Positions 44,163 to 52,214 of a stretch of DNA of 64,000 nucleotides are shown here, piece after piece. Location: assembly GCF_016862215.1 (NCBI RefSeq), contig NZ_BOMN01000033.1, forward strand, positions 62,001-126,000, given 5' to 3'. Source of the stretch: Winogradskya humida. Lineage in GTDB: Bacteria > Actinomycetota > Actinomycetes > Mycobacteriales > Micromonosporaceae. The translations under genes and the position numbers were made by a program. Position 1 is the first letter of the stretch. The number at the start of each line of letters is the position of its first letter. The notes under the pieces are model-generated. The model made no database searches. It was not told the DNA's origin and saw only the letters and a list, made by a program, of their open reading frames with translations.

Positions 44163-44483
44163 ATGACCAGCATCCACGGCGGCAACATCCGCAAAGTGGT
44201 GGTGGCCTGTGACGCCGGCATGGGCAGCAGCGTGATGCTCGCCTCGCAGCTGCGGCGGGAGCTGCGCGGGGCTCCGGTGATCGTCGAACACCACTCGATC
44301 GCGACCATCCCCGACGACGCCGACGTGGTCCTCTGCCAGCTCGGCCTCGCCGGCCGGGCCCGGGCCGGCGCGCCCGGCTCGGTGGTGGTCGGCTTCCGGA
44401 TGTTCCTCGGCGACCCCGCGGTGGCCCGGGTGGTCGCCGCGGTCAAGCAGGGTGGCGTTGTCTTCGGTACGCCGGGGAGCTGA
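44163..44483 (+). CDS. PTS mannitol-type subunit EIIB
   Basis: Cytoplasmic EIIB protein of 106 residues. KVVVACDAGMGSSVMLASQL has the phosphorylated cysteine C16 and the phosphate-binding loop of the mannitol group. It accepts phosphate from EIIA and passes it to the polyol entering through EIIC. It starts one base after the EIIC stop, so translation is coupled. Confidence 0.93.
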   Translation: MTSIHGGNIRKVVVACDAGMGSSVMLASQLRRELRGAPVIVEHHSIATIPDDADVVLCQLGLAGRARAGAPGSVVVGFRMFLGDPAVARVVAAVKQGGVVFGTPGS

Positions 44484-44485
44484 CC

Positions 44486-45232
44486 GTGCTCGGCTCCATG
44501 CCGACGGACCACGTCGTGACGATGCTCCGTGCCTCTCCGCCCCAGCGCGCCGCCGGGGCGCTGCTCGCCATGCCCAAGGACCGGATCGACCGGCTCCTCG
44601 CCGTGATGGACGGCCGGATGATCGCGCGGATGCTGATCGCCACCGACCCGGCCCGGCGGCTGGCGCTGCTCGGCCATCTCGACGACACCCGCCTCGCCGC
44701 CGAGCTCGCCCTGCTCCCGGTCGTCGAGGCCGCGGCGGTGCTGGCCGTGCTCCCCATCGAACGGGCGCGCCCGCAGCTCGAACGGGGTGCGCCGGAGCAC
44801 GCCGCGATGCTGCTCGACGCGATGCCCGCGGCTCAGCGGACCCGGCTCGTCGCCGTGCTCGATCCGCTACGGGATGCGGAGTTGCGCCGGGTCGCGTACG
44901 AGAAAGCGGTCATCGATGCCCTGCGTGGCACCGCCGCGACCCTGCAATGGGTGCCGGACGACCACGGCAGCAACCTGCTCGCCGGCGTCTTCCACCGGCT
45001 GTTCGGGGTCGCACTGCGGCATGTGGCCGACGGCCCGCTGCCGGCGGTCGCCGTCGCGGACGCGCACCGGGTCTTCGCGCAACGTCAGGTGCACGGGGTG
45101 CTGATCGTGACGAATGCCTTCACGACCGAGGTACCTGTACCGTCGCGGGAGCCGCCCGCTCTGGTGGTCGTCTGGGAGAGCGGCGACAATGACGGCGTGC
45201 TGGGACGTGCGCTGGTGAGGCTGGCGGGATGA
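44486..45232 (+). CDS. Uncharacterised MgtE_N-like protein in PTS operon
   Basis: Soluble protein of 248 residues, starting at GTG 44486 two bases after the EIIB stop. The first about 130 residues form short helical repeats in the style of the MgtE N-terminal domain (AAGALLAMPKDRIDRLLAVM, RLALLGHLDDTRLAAELALL, AAAVLAVLPIERARPQLERG). The remainder is alpha/beta and weakly resembles Mrr/restriction-endonuclease-like folds (HGVLIVTNAFTTEV), without a visible catalytic motif. No membrane segment or channel domain is present. Its stop overlaps the EIIA start by four bases. Its role in a PTS is unknown; regulatory or phosphorylation-sensing function is a guess. Confidence 0.75.
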   Translation: MLGSMPTDHVVTMLRASPPQRAAGALLAMPKDRIDRLLAVMDGRMIARMLIATDPARRLALLGHLDDTRLAAELALLPVVEAAAVLAVLPIERARPQLERGAPEHAAMLLDAMPAAQRTRLVAVLDPLRDAELRRVAYEKAVIDALRGTAATLQWVPDDHGSNLLAGVFHRLFGVALRHVADGPLPAVAVADAHRVFAQRQVHGVLIVTNAFTTEVPVPSREPPALVVVWESGDNDGVLGRALVRLAG

Positions 45233-45678
45233 CGACGAACATCAGCGGTGTGCTCGAACCACGATCCGTGCGTGTGCACGAGATCGCCACCGACCGCGAG
45301 TCGGCCATCCACCGCTGCGCCGACGTCCTCGAGGAGATCGGCGCGGTGCATCCCGCCTACCGCGAGGCCATGCTGGACCGCGAGTGGGCGATGTCCACCT
45401 ATGTCGGTGAGGGCGTGGCGATCCCGCACGGCCTCGACATGTCCCGTGAGCTGGTGCGCCGCGACTCGCTGGCGGTGCTGCGCTTCCCCGGCGGCGTCGA
45501 CTGGGAGGGCGGCAGGGTCACCGTCTGCGTGGCGATCGCGGCCCGCGGTGACGGGCACGTCGCTCTGCTCTCCCAGCTCGCCCTGATCCTGCTCGACCCC
45601 CGCAAGGCCGAGATCCTGCGCTCGGCCACCGACCCGGAGGCGATCGTGGCCATGCTCGAGGCGGACGACGAAGAATGA
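45229..45678 (+). CDS. PTS mannitol/fructose-type subunit EIIA
   Basis: EIIA component of 149 residues (PTS_EIIA_2 family). The phosphorylated histidine is H67 in STYVGEGVAIPHGLD. It takes phosphate from HPr and gives it to EIIB. Start and stop overlap neighbours by four bases each (ATGA). Confidence 0.93.
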   Translation: MTTNISGVLEPRSVRVHEIATDRESAIHRCADVLEEIGAVHPAYREAMLDREWAMSTYVGEGVAIPHGLDMSRELVRRDSLAVLRFPGGVDWEGGRVTVCVAIAARGDGHVALLSQLALILLDPRKAEILRSATDPEAIVAMLEADDEE

Positions 45679-45947
45679 TCCGCACGGTTCTCCTCGCCGG
45701 ACGCGCCGGTCTGCACCTGCGCGCGGCTTCCCGCATCGCCGAGGCCGCGGCCACGCTGCCGACGCAGGTCACGGTCCGCACCCTCGACCGCAAACCGGTG
45801 CCGGCCGACAGCGTGCTCTCGCTGCTCGGCCTGGGCGCGCTCTGCGGCACAGAGCTGATCCTGGAGGCGTACGGCGACGGCGCGGCCGAATCACTGGAGC
45901 GGCTCGCCGAGTTCTTCGCCGTCGACCCGGACGCCGTCGGTGCCTGA
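45675..45947 (+). CDS. PTS phosphocarrier HPr
   Basis: HPr-family protein of 90 residues. The active-site histidine is H14 in AGRAGLHLRAASRIA; the family norm is GLHARPA, so two neighbouring positions differ. The regulatory serine region is present as PADSVLSLLGLGAL. It may be a dedicated HPr for this operon rather than the general one. It overlaps the EI gene by eight bases. Confidence 0.9.
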   Translation: MIRTVLLAGRAGLHLRAASRIAEAAATLPTQVTVRTLDRKPVPADSVLSLLGLGALCGTELILEAYGDGAAESLERLAEFFAVDPDAVGA

Positions 45948-47556
45948 TCTGCTCCGGGGGCTCGGCGCCAGTTCCGGTGCGGCGACCGGTCCTGCCTACC
46001 GCGTGGGTGATCCGCCACGGTTGCCACGCCCGCGCGCGGTCACCGACGTGGACGGCGAGCTGGCCAGGGCGTTCGCGGCCATGGACGCGGTGCACGATGA
46101 CATCGGCCGCCGCGCGGCTGCCGCAGCGGATCCGACAACCGCGGAGATTCTGCGCGGACAGGCAAACCTGGTTGCTGACCGTACGCTCCGCGACGGCGTC
46201 GCCGTGGCCATCCGCGACGGTCTGGAGGCGCCGCACGCGGTGGCCGCCGTCCTCGCCGAGCACCGGGCCGCGCTGCTCGCCGTCGGGGGGCTGCTCGCCG
46301 CCCGGGCCGCCGACCTGGACGACCTGCGGGACCGGATCGTCGCGTCGTGCCTGGGCCTGCCGATGCCCGCGATGCCCGCGCCCGGCCGCCCGTACGTCCT
46401 GATCGCCGTGGACCTCGCCCCCGCCGACGTGGCCCTGCTGGACCTGTCGCAGGTGCTGGCCGTGGTCACCTCGGCCGGCAGCTTCGTGAGCCACACCGCG
46501 ATCCTCGCCCGCGCCCGCGGCCTGCCGACGGTGGTGGCCTGCGGGGGAGCGCTCGACATCACCGACGGCACCGTGATCACAGTGGACGGAACCACCGGCC
46601 GGGTCACCTTCGGCAGCGTCCCGCCGGTCCCCGCGGTGACAGTGCCCACGGACAACGGCGATCCGCGCGGATCCACCGCCGACGGGCACCGCATCGCGCT
46701 GCTCGCGAACATCGGCGGCGCGGCGGAGCTGGCGGGGGCGTGTGTCGAAGGGGTCGGGCTGTTCCGCACCGAGCTGCTCTTCCAGCATCACGTCGACCCG
46801 CCCGGGCTCGACGAGCAGGTCACGGCGTACGAGCAGGTCTTCGCCGCGATGCCGGGCCGGCGCGTGGTGGTGCGCACCTTCGACGCGGGCTCCGACAAAC
46901 CGCTGCCGTTCCTGTCCGCGGGCGACGAACCCAACCCGGCGCTGGGCATCCGTGGCCTGCGCGTGGTCCGCCGCCGTGCCGAGATCCTGGGCACCCAGAT
47001 CGCCGCGATCGCCGCCGCGGCCCGCAGCTCGCGGGCCCGGGTCGAGGTGATGGCCCCCATGGTCACCACCGTCGCCGAGGCGGCGCAGTTCGCCGCGCTC
47101 TGCCGCGACGCGGGGCTCCCGACCGTCGGCGTGATGATCGAGGTGCCGGCCGCCGCGGTCCGCGCCGCCCAGATCCTCGGGGCCGTCGACTTCCTCAGCG
47201 TCGGCACCAACGACCTCAGCCAGTACGCGTTCGCCGCCGACCGCCGCAGCGGCGAACTCGCCGACCTGCTCGATCCGTGGCAACCGGCCCTGCTGTCACT
47301 CGTCGCGCTCTGTGCGGCGGCGGGTTCGGCAGCCGGGCGCCCGGTCGGGGTGTGCGGTGAGGCGGCGGCCGACCCGGCGTTCGCGGTGGTGCTGGCCGGG
47401 CTGGGGGTGACGAGCCTGTCGATGACGCCCGCCGCTGTTCCCCCGGTGCGGGCGGCGCTGGCGGCGTACACGTTGGAAGAGGCCCGGGTGGCAGCGCAGC
47501 AGGCCCTCGCCGCGACCGACCCGGCAGCAGCCAGGGCAGCGGTCTCCCGTCTCTAG
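45940..47556 (+). CDS. ptsI: PTS enzyme I
   Basis: Phosphoenolpyruvate-protein phosphotransferase of 538 residues, first step of the relay. The phosphorylated histidine is H185 in TSAGSFVSHTAILARARG. The PEP-binding barrel (about 250-520) has VGLFRTELLF, PNPALGIRGLRV, VMIEVPAA and the catalytic cysteine in GVCGEAAADP. The start is GTG 45940 overlapping the HPr gene. It is slightly shorter than the 570-residue norm. With EIIC, EIIB, EIIA and HPr this makes a complete relay in one operon. Confidence 0.93.
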   Translation: MPDLLRGLGASSGAATGPAYRVGDPPRLPRPRAVTDVDGELARAFAAMDAVHDDIGRRAAAAADPTTAEILRGQANLVADRTLRDGVAVAIRDGLEAPHAVAAVLAEHRAALLAVGGLLAARAADLDDLRDRIVASCLGLPMPAMPAPGRPYVLIAVDLAPADVALLDLSQVLAVVTSAGSFVSHTAILARARGLPTVVACGGALDITDGTVITVDGTTGRVTFGSVPPVPAVTVPTDNGDPRGSTADGHRIALLANIGGAAELAGACVEGVGLFRTELLFQHHVDPPGLDEQVTAYEQVFAAMPGRRVVVRTFDAGSDKPLPFLSAGDEPNPALGIRGLRVVRRRAEILGTQIAAIAAAARSSRARVEVMAPMVTTVAEAAQFAALCRDAGLPTVGVMIEVPAAAVRAAQILGAVDFLSVGTNDLSQYAFAADRRSGELADLLDPWQPALLSLVALCAAAGSAAGRPVGVCGEAAADPAFAVVLAGLGVTSLSMTPAAVPPVRAALAAYTLEEARVAAQQALAATDPAAARAAVSRL

Positions 47557-47644
47557 GTGCACGCCGAGGCCGAAGTAGCCCGGCGGATCGCCGAAGCCGT
47601 CAGGTCATAAAGGGAAGATTCACTTCGCAAGTAATAATTCGGGC

Positions 47645-48370
47645 ATGACTCTTCGTCGTGCCGTTCTTGCTGTGGCCCTCACCGGAATGGTGCTGGGCGC
47701 CGGTGCAGCGTCCGCCCGGGCCGCCACCGATGGTTTCGTCGCGCGGTACGACTTCGATGGCGGGCGGTCCGGGGCGATCGCCGACGAGTCCGGTAACGGG
47801 CACGTTCTCGGGCAGGTCAGCAGCGGTGGCGGGGCCGTGCGAGTGGTCGCGCACCGCAGTGGCCAGGCCCTGCGTTTCCCGGCGAGGTGCGGCAGGAAGG
47901 ATCAGGGCACGTGCCCGCATATCGCCCTGCAGAGCCCCAGCACCGCGTCGCTCAATCCCGGCACGCGGCCGTTGTCGTTCGGCGCTTCCGTGTTGCTTGC
48001 CAAGAGCCAGACCACGAAGGGCCAGAACATCGTCCAGAAGGGTTACTCGGCGACCAGCAGCCAGTGGAAAATGCAGATCGACGGCGAGGCCGGGCAGCCG
48101 AGTTGTGTGCTCGTCGGCGCGCGGCCGGGCATAAAGATGGTGCGTAGTTCGGTGTCCGTGACCGATGGCCATTGGCACACCCTGCGATGTCTGCGCCGGG
48201 GCACGCAGTTCACCATCGTTGTCGACGGCGTGGTGCGGGGCACTCGCACGATCTCCGCGGAGCTGGCCATTACGAACGAGCTTCCGCTGAGCATCGGGGG
48301 CAAGGGCGCGTTCCGGGACAACGATCAGTTCCAGGGCATTCTGGACGACGTCTGGGTCAGGGTCGGGTGA
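47645..48370 (+). CDS. Secreted LamG-like jellyroll protein
   Basis: Exported protein of 241 residues. The signal peptide MTLRRAVLAVALTGMVLGAG is followed by ARAATDGF, a likely cleavage site. The mature part is a concanavalin A-like LamG fold: FVARYDFDGGRSGAIADESG, GQALRFPARC, DGHWHTLRCLRRGTQFTIVV and IDDVWVRVG-like end. Such domains bind carbohydrates or glycosaminoglycans. Three cysteines could form a disulfide. It is convergent with a chitinase-like gene, overlapping by 14 bases; a shared role in polysaccharide binding and hydrolysis is possible. Confidence 0.88.
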   Translation: MTLRRAVLAVALTGMVLGAGAASARAATDGFVARYDFDGGRSGAIADESGNGHVLGQVSSGGGAVRVVAHRSGQALRFPARCGRKDQGTCPHIALQSPSTASLNPGTRPLSFGASVLLAKSQTTKGQNIVQKGYSATSSQWKMQIDGEAGQPSCVLVGARPGIKMVRSSVSVTDGHWHTLRCLRRGTQFTIVVDGVVRGTRTISAELAITNELPLSIGGKGAFRDNDQFQGILDDVWVRVG

Positions 48371-49559
48371 GACCTTCGGCCATGGCGGTCAGCAGTTTCG
48401 CGTCCGCGGTGTCGCCGGACAGTTCCCAGGCGAAAGCGCCACCGAGGCCGTTGCTCCGGGCGTACGACATCTTGGTCCCGATGGTTTCCGGGGTGTCGTA
48501 GCTCCACCATTGGCCGCGGCAGAACGCATAGGCCGTGCCCGCGACCGTGCCTGTCGGTGGGCATTTCTGGCTGAGAACGGCGTAGTCCTCGATGCCTTTC
48601 TCGTAGGTGCCCCGGGCTGCGCCGGTCGCTTTACCGCCCGGTGCGGCGGCGCTGACCCCGGTCCAGCCGCGACCGTAGAAACCCACGCCGAGCAGGATCT
48701 TCCCGGCCGGAATTCCCAGGCCGCGCAGGCCTCGGACAGCGGCGTCGGTGGTCGCTGTCTCCTTCGGAATTCCCGGGTACGCGCTGAGCGGCGAATGCGG
48801 TGCAGTAGGTCCCGCGGTGTCCCCGGTGCCGAAGAAGTCATAGGTCATGGCGCTGAGCCACGTCGCCTGCGCCGCCACGCCCGCGTAATCCGTGGCGGTG
48901 ATTTTCGCGAGATCCGCCGGAATGGCGGCGGTCACCAGGGCGTCCGGGCCGAGCTCGGAACGCAGTGCCGACACGATCCGGGTCAGAGCGTCCGGGCCGC
49001 TCGTGTCGCAGTTCAGACCGCACGCGTTCGGGTATTCCCAGTCGATGTCGATGCCGTCGAAGAGCCCTGCCCAGCGGGGATCGCGGAGCACTTTCGCGCA
49101 CGAGGCGGCGAACTTCGCGGGGTCCCTGGCCACGGCCGGGAAACCGCCGGAACCGTTCCACCCGCCGAACGACCACAGCACGCGTAGCTGAGGGTGGCGC
49201 GCCTTGAGCTTGCGTAGCTGCCCGAAATTGCCGCGCAGGGCATTGCCCGACAGGTCGGCGGTGCCGTCCACGCTGTCGGCGGCGGCGATCGGCTTCTCGT
49301 AGTCGGCCCACGTGTCTCTCGGCGTACAGGTGCCATCCTTGACCTGGCCGAACGCGTACAGCAGATGGGTGAGGCTCTTCGCCGCACCGCTGGCCTCGAC
49401 GTTGCGGACCTGGAAGTTGCGGCCGTAGACACCCCAGTCGGTGAAGTAGCCCACCACTCGCGTTTCCACTGGGACGGCCGTTACGGGCTTCGCGGGCCCG
49501 GGGGACGAGCATCCGGCGAGCAGCAGGGCGATGACGGCAACAACGGGTCTGACCCGCAC
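48357..49559 (-). CDS. GH18 chitinase-like lipoprotein
   Basis: Glycoside hydrolase family 18 enzyme of 400 residues. A lipoprotein signal has lipobox LLLAGC (C17). The barrel begins VVGYFTDWGVYGRNF and the catalytic motif is DGIDIDWEYP, with catalytic acid E175 and D168, D171, D173 intact. LSAMTYDFFGTGD and AFAWELSGD complete the active site. It lacks a chitin-binding module. The GTG at 49559 (after GGAGG) fits the signal peptide. It probably cleaves chitin or related beta-1,4-GlcNAc polymers outside the membrane. Confidence 0.93.
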   Translation of the reverse strand: MRVRPVVAVIALLLAGCSSPGPAKPVTAVPVETRVVGYFTDWGVYGRNFQVRNVEASGAAKSLTHLLYAFGQVKDGTCTPRDTWADYEKPIAAADSVDGTADLSGNALRGNFGQLRKLKARHPQLRVLWSFGGWNGSGGFPAVARDPAKFAASCAKVLRDPRWAGLFDGIDIDWEYPNACGLNCDTSGPDALTRIVSALRSELGPDALVTAAIPADLAKITATDYAGVAAQATWLSAMTYDFFGTGDTAGPTAPHSPLSAYPGIPKETATTDAAVRGLRGLGIPAGKILLGVGFYGRGWTGVSAAAPGGKATGAARGTYEKGIEDYAVLSQKCPPTGTVAGTAYAFCRGQWWSYDTPETIGTKMSYARSNGLGGAFAWELSGDTADAKLLTAMAEGLTRP

Positions 49560-49727
49560 GCGGACCTCCGGGCCTTCGGTGGAATCCGAAGCTACCGGCA
49601 GGGCAAGGTGAGAAGTTCCCGGGTAATCCGAACGATGGATGTCAGTAATACGACGCTTCACCTGGTGCGGGAGTGTCCTTCACTACGTAGCGAGCGCAGG
49701 TGGGCCCGGCTGTGCGATCGTTTTCCG

Positions 49728-51821
49728 GTGGTCGTACAAACCCGGGGCAGCCGCACGGACGAGTGGCGCGCGCTGTTCGCCTGGCCGCGGGTTCTCGACC
49801 GGGTCAAGGCTGTGCTCCGCAACGGCATCATCACGTTTCTCGTCCTGACTTTCACGCTGTGGCTGATGCCCGGCGTGCGCAGCACCGACGTCCTCGACAC
49901 GATCGGTCTCGTGCTGCTGGTCGCCGGGGTCGGCGCGGTTCTGCGGCCCCTGCTGCTGTTCGGCGTCACCGCGCTGGGCGGCTGGGGCGCGATGCTGCTC
50001 GGCGTGACCGCCCAGGTCATCGTGATGGCGGTTGCCCTGGAGCTCGACCCGTCGAAACGGCTCAGTGGCTGGCCCACCGTCGGTGTCGCCGCCCTGCTCG
50101 CCGTGATCGGTGCCGCGATCCTCGACTGGATGGTCGACAGCGGCACCGAGGACACGTTCATCAAGGAAGCCAAGCGGCTGATGCGTGGCATCCGGCGCCG
50201 TCAGGCCCGTCAGGCCGGCGCGCGGCTGCTCACCTTCCGGCGCCCGGCCCCCGGCACCGAGCCGGGGCTGCTCATGGTCCAGCTCGACGGGGTCAGCGAG
50301 CCGGTGCTGCGCTGGGCGGTCCGGGCCGGCAACCTGCCCACGCTCGGGCACTGGCTGCGCTCAGGCACGCACACCATGCGCGGCTGGCACACCGGCATCC
50401 CGTCGACGACGCCCGCTTCGCAGGCCGGCATCCTGCACGGCGCCTCCCGGCAGATCCCCGGCTTCCGCTGGTTCGAGAAGGAGACCGGCAGGCTGATGGT
50501 TTCCAACCGGCCCCGGGACGCCGCGCAGATCCAGCCGCGGCTCTCCGACGGGCGGGGGCTACTGCGCGACGGCGGTGTCAGCATCGGCAACGCGTTCTCC
50601 GGCGACGCCGCGATCAACCTGCTGACGGTCAGCCACGCGGCCCTGCCCGGGCGTTCGGCCCGGGGCTGGGCGGCGTTCATGGCCAGCCCGTTCGGCTTCA
50701 CCCGCGCGCTTGTGCTGGGTGTCGGCGAGGTGATGACCGAGCTCTACCAGGCCCGCCTGCAGCGGCGGCGCAACCTGCAACCGCGGGTCAGCCGCTCGGG
50801 GGCTTTCCTGGCGCTGCGCCCGGCCTCGATGCTGCTGCGCGACGTGAACATCTCCCTGATCGCCGAGCAGATGGCCCGTGGCGCCCCGGCCGTCTACTGC
50901 GATCTGGTCGACTATGACGAGGTCGCGCATCACGCCGGGCCCGCGCGCCCGGAATCGATGCGGCAGCTGGAGAGCCTCGACCGGATGCTCGGGGTGCTCG
51001 AACGGCTCGGCCCGGAGGCGGCCCGGGCGTACAAGATCGTGGTGCTCTCCGATCACGGGCAGAGCCAGGGCGCCACGTTCCGGCAGCGGCACGGCGAGAC
51101 CCTGGACCAGGCGGTCGAGCGCTTCTCGGCGCCCGACCCGGCCGACGCTCCGAAAAGCGCGGCCGAGGACGAGGCGACCGCGGAGCCGGATTTCCCGCCC
51201 TCGCCGGTCGCGCCGTTGCTGGTGGTCTCCTCGGGCAACCTCGCGCTGCTATACCTCACCCGCTACAAGGAGCGCCTCGACAAGGCCCGGATCGACAAGG
51301 CATACCCGCAGCTCGTCTCAGGCCTCGCCGGTCACCCCGGCGTGGGGCTGGTCGTCGTCCGCGAGGAGGGTTACCCGGTCGCCTACGGTCCGGCGGGGCG
51401 GCGTCGGCTCACCGACGGCGAGGTGGAGGGCATCGACCCCCTGCTTCCGTACGGTGACCACGCCCGCGCCGACCTGCTGCGCCACCAGGAGGCCGCCCAC
51501 GTCGGCGACCTCGTGCTGATCAGCAGCGTCGACCCGGTGACCAGCGAGGTCGCGGCGTTCGAGGAGCTGGTCGGCTCGCACGGCGGCATCGGCGGCTGGC
51601 AGACCGACGCGATGCTCGTGCACCCCGCCGAGTGGCCGATCACCCACGCGGAGCTGATCGGCCCCGACGCCGTGCACCGCCAGCTCGTCGAGTGGCTGGA
51701 CCTGCTGGGCCTGCGCACACAGACAGCCCGCGAGGACGAGCTCACCGCCGACAGAGCCGACCTACTCGAAACCGACCGGCAAGAGGGCACGCTCGACGCG
51801 TCTTTCCTGCAGCCGGGATAG
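49728..51821 (+). CDS. Membrane phosphodiesterase: 4-TM N-terminus plus alkaline-phosphatase-fold domain
   Basis: Protein of about 697 residues. The N-terminal 140 residues have four helices (GIITFLVLTFTLWLMPGV, GGWGAMLLGVTAQVIVMAVA) similar to mycobacterial 4TMS phage-holin-family proteins. The rest is a type I phosphodiesterase/nucleotide pyrophosphatase fold, with LLMVQLDGVSEPVLRWA, IPSTTPASQAGILHG, DLVDYDEVAHHAG, VVLSDHGQSQG and LVGSHGGIGG as metal-binding spots. The catalytic domain likely faces the cytoplasm or the exterior; topology is not certain. Starts at 49635 (ATG) or 49665 (GTG) are alternatives. Substrate is unknown. Confidence 0.8.
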   Translation: MVVQTRGSRTDEWRALFAWPRVLDRVKAVLRNGIITFLVLTFTLWLMPGVRSTDVLDTIGLVLLVAGVGAVLRPLLLFGVTALGGWGAMLLGVTAQVIVMAVALELDPSKRLSGWPTVGVAALLAVIGAAILDWMVDSGTEDTFIKEAKRLMRGIRRRQARQAGARLLTFRRPAPGTEPGLLMVQLDGVSEPVLRWAVRAGNLPTLGHWLRSGTHTMRGWHTGIPSTTPASQAGILHGASRQIPGFRWFEKETGRLMVSNRPRDAAQIQPRLSDGRGLLRDGGVSIGNAFSGDAAINLLTVSHAALPGRSARGWAAFMASPFGFTRALVLGVGEVMTELYQARLQRRRNLQPRVSRSGAFLALRPASMLLRDVNISLIAEQMARGAPAVYCDLVDYDEVAHHAGPARPESMRQLESLDRMLGVLERLGPEAARAYKIVVLSDHGQSQGATFRQRHGETLDQAVERFSAPDPADAPKSAAEDEATAEPDFPPSPVAPLLVVSSGNLALLYLTRYKERLDKARIDKAYPQLVSGLAGHPGVGLVVVREEGYPVAYGPAGRRRLTDGEVEGIDPLLPYGDHARADLLRHQEAAHVGDLVLISSVDPVTSEVAAFEELVGSHGGIGGWQTDAMLVHPAEWPITHAELIGPDAVHRQLVEWLDLLGLRTQTAREDELTADRADLLETDRQEGTLDASFLQPG

Positions 51822-51832
51822 TTGAACGGCAT

Positions 51833-51997
51833 GTGCGTTTTATCCGCTTTGTCCGAAGTTTTGTCCTGACTGCCCTCCTCACCGCCGCACTCGTCGTCGG
51901 CACCACGGCCCCGGCCCTGGCAGCCGGATGACCTGGGGGCGGCAAGACGTACCCGACCCTGACCGGCTGGTCCTCGCAGTCCACGCCGCGAGGCTGA
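51833..51997 (+). pseudogene. Secreted peptide remnant with premature stop
   Basis: From GTG 51833, VRFIRFVRSFVLTALLTAAL and TAPALAAG form a textbook signal peptide that ends at TGA 51929-51931. The same frame then continues PGGGKTYPTLTGWSSQSTPR to a second stop at 51995-51997. This looks like a secreted protein with a nonsense mutation and lost C-terminus. It ends exactly at repeat copy C. Confidence 0.5.
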
Positions 51998-52058
51998 ATG
52001 TTGCGCCGGACGCCGAGAACGACAACTTTCTGCGGCGTTACTCGTCAAATCCGGCCAA
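51991..52058 (-). repeat. Dispersed intergenic element, copy C
   Basis: Read on the minus strand it shows TTGGCC, TTGAC, seven bases, GCCGCAGAA, two bases, TTG, fourteen bases, CGGCGCAAC and TTC, matching copies A and B. It lies head to head with copy B, 42 bases away. Confidence 0.72.
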
Positions 52059-52100
52059 TCGCGTCTGACAGCAGAACACATGTTTCTCGCCCAGACACGA

Positions 52101-52170
52101 TTGGCCCACGCTTGACACCTGAAGCCGCAGAAGGTTGCGGAACAGTCGATTTCGGCGCAACTTCCTGCCC
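52101..52170 (+). repeat. Dispersed intergenic element, copy B
   Basis: Same blocks as copy A with identical spacing (TTGAC, 7, GCCGCAGAA, 2, TTG, 15, CGGCGCAAC). GTTGCG and CGCAAC can pair. With the inverted copy C it forms a roughly 180-bp palindromic region between the phosphodiesterase and AraC genes. Confidence 0.75.
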
Positions 52171-52214
52171 CGCGCGAGACGGAGGCTGGGCCCGGCGCAG
52201 GCTGCCGTGATCCG

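Noticed and set aside
44486..45232. Magnesium channel MgtE in the PTS operon
   Set aside because: Only an MgtE_N-like repeat region is seen. There are no CBS domains and no membrane helices, so it cannot be a channel.
49728..50150. Prophage holin suggested by the 4TMS domain
   Set aside because: It is fused to a phosphodiesterase and no phage genes are nearby; holin-family naming here reflects only the helix layout.
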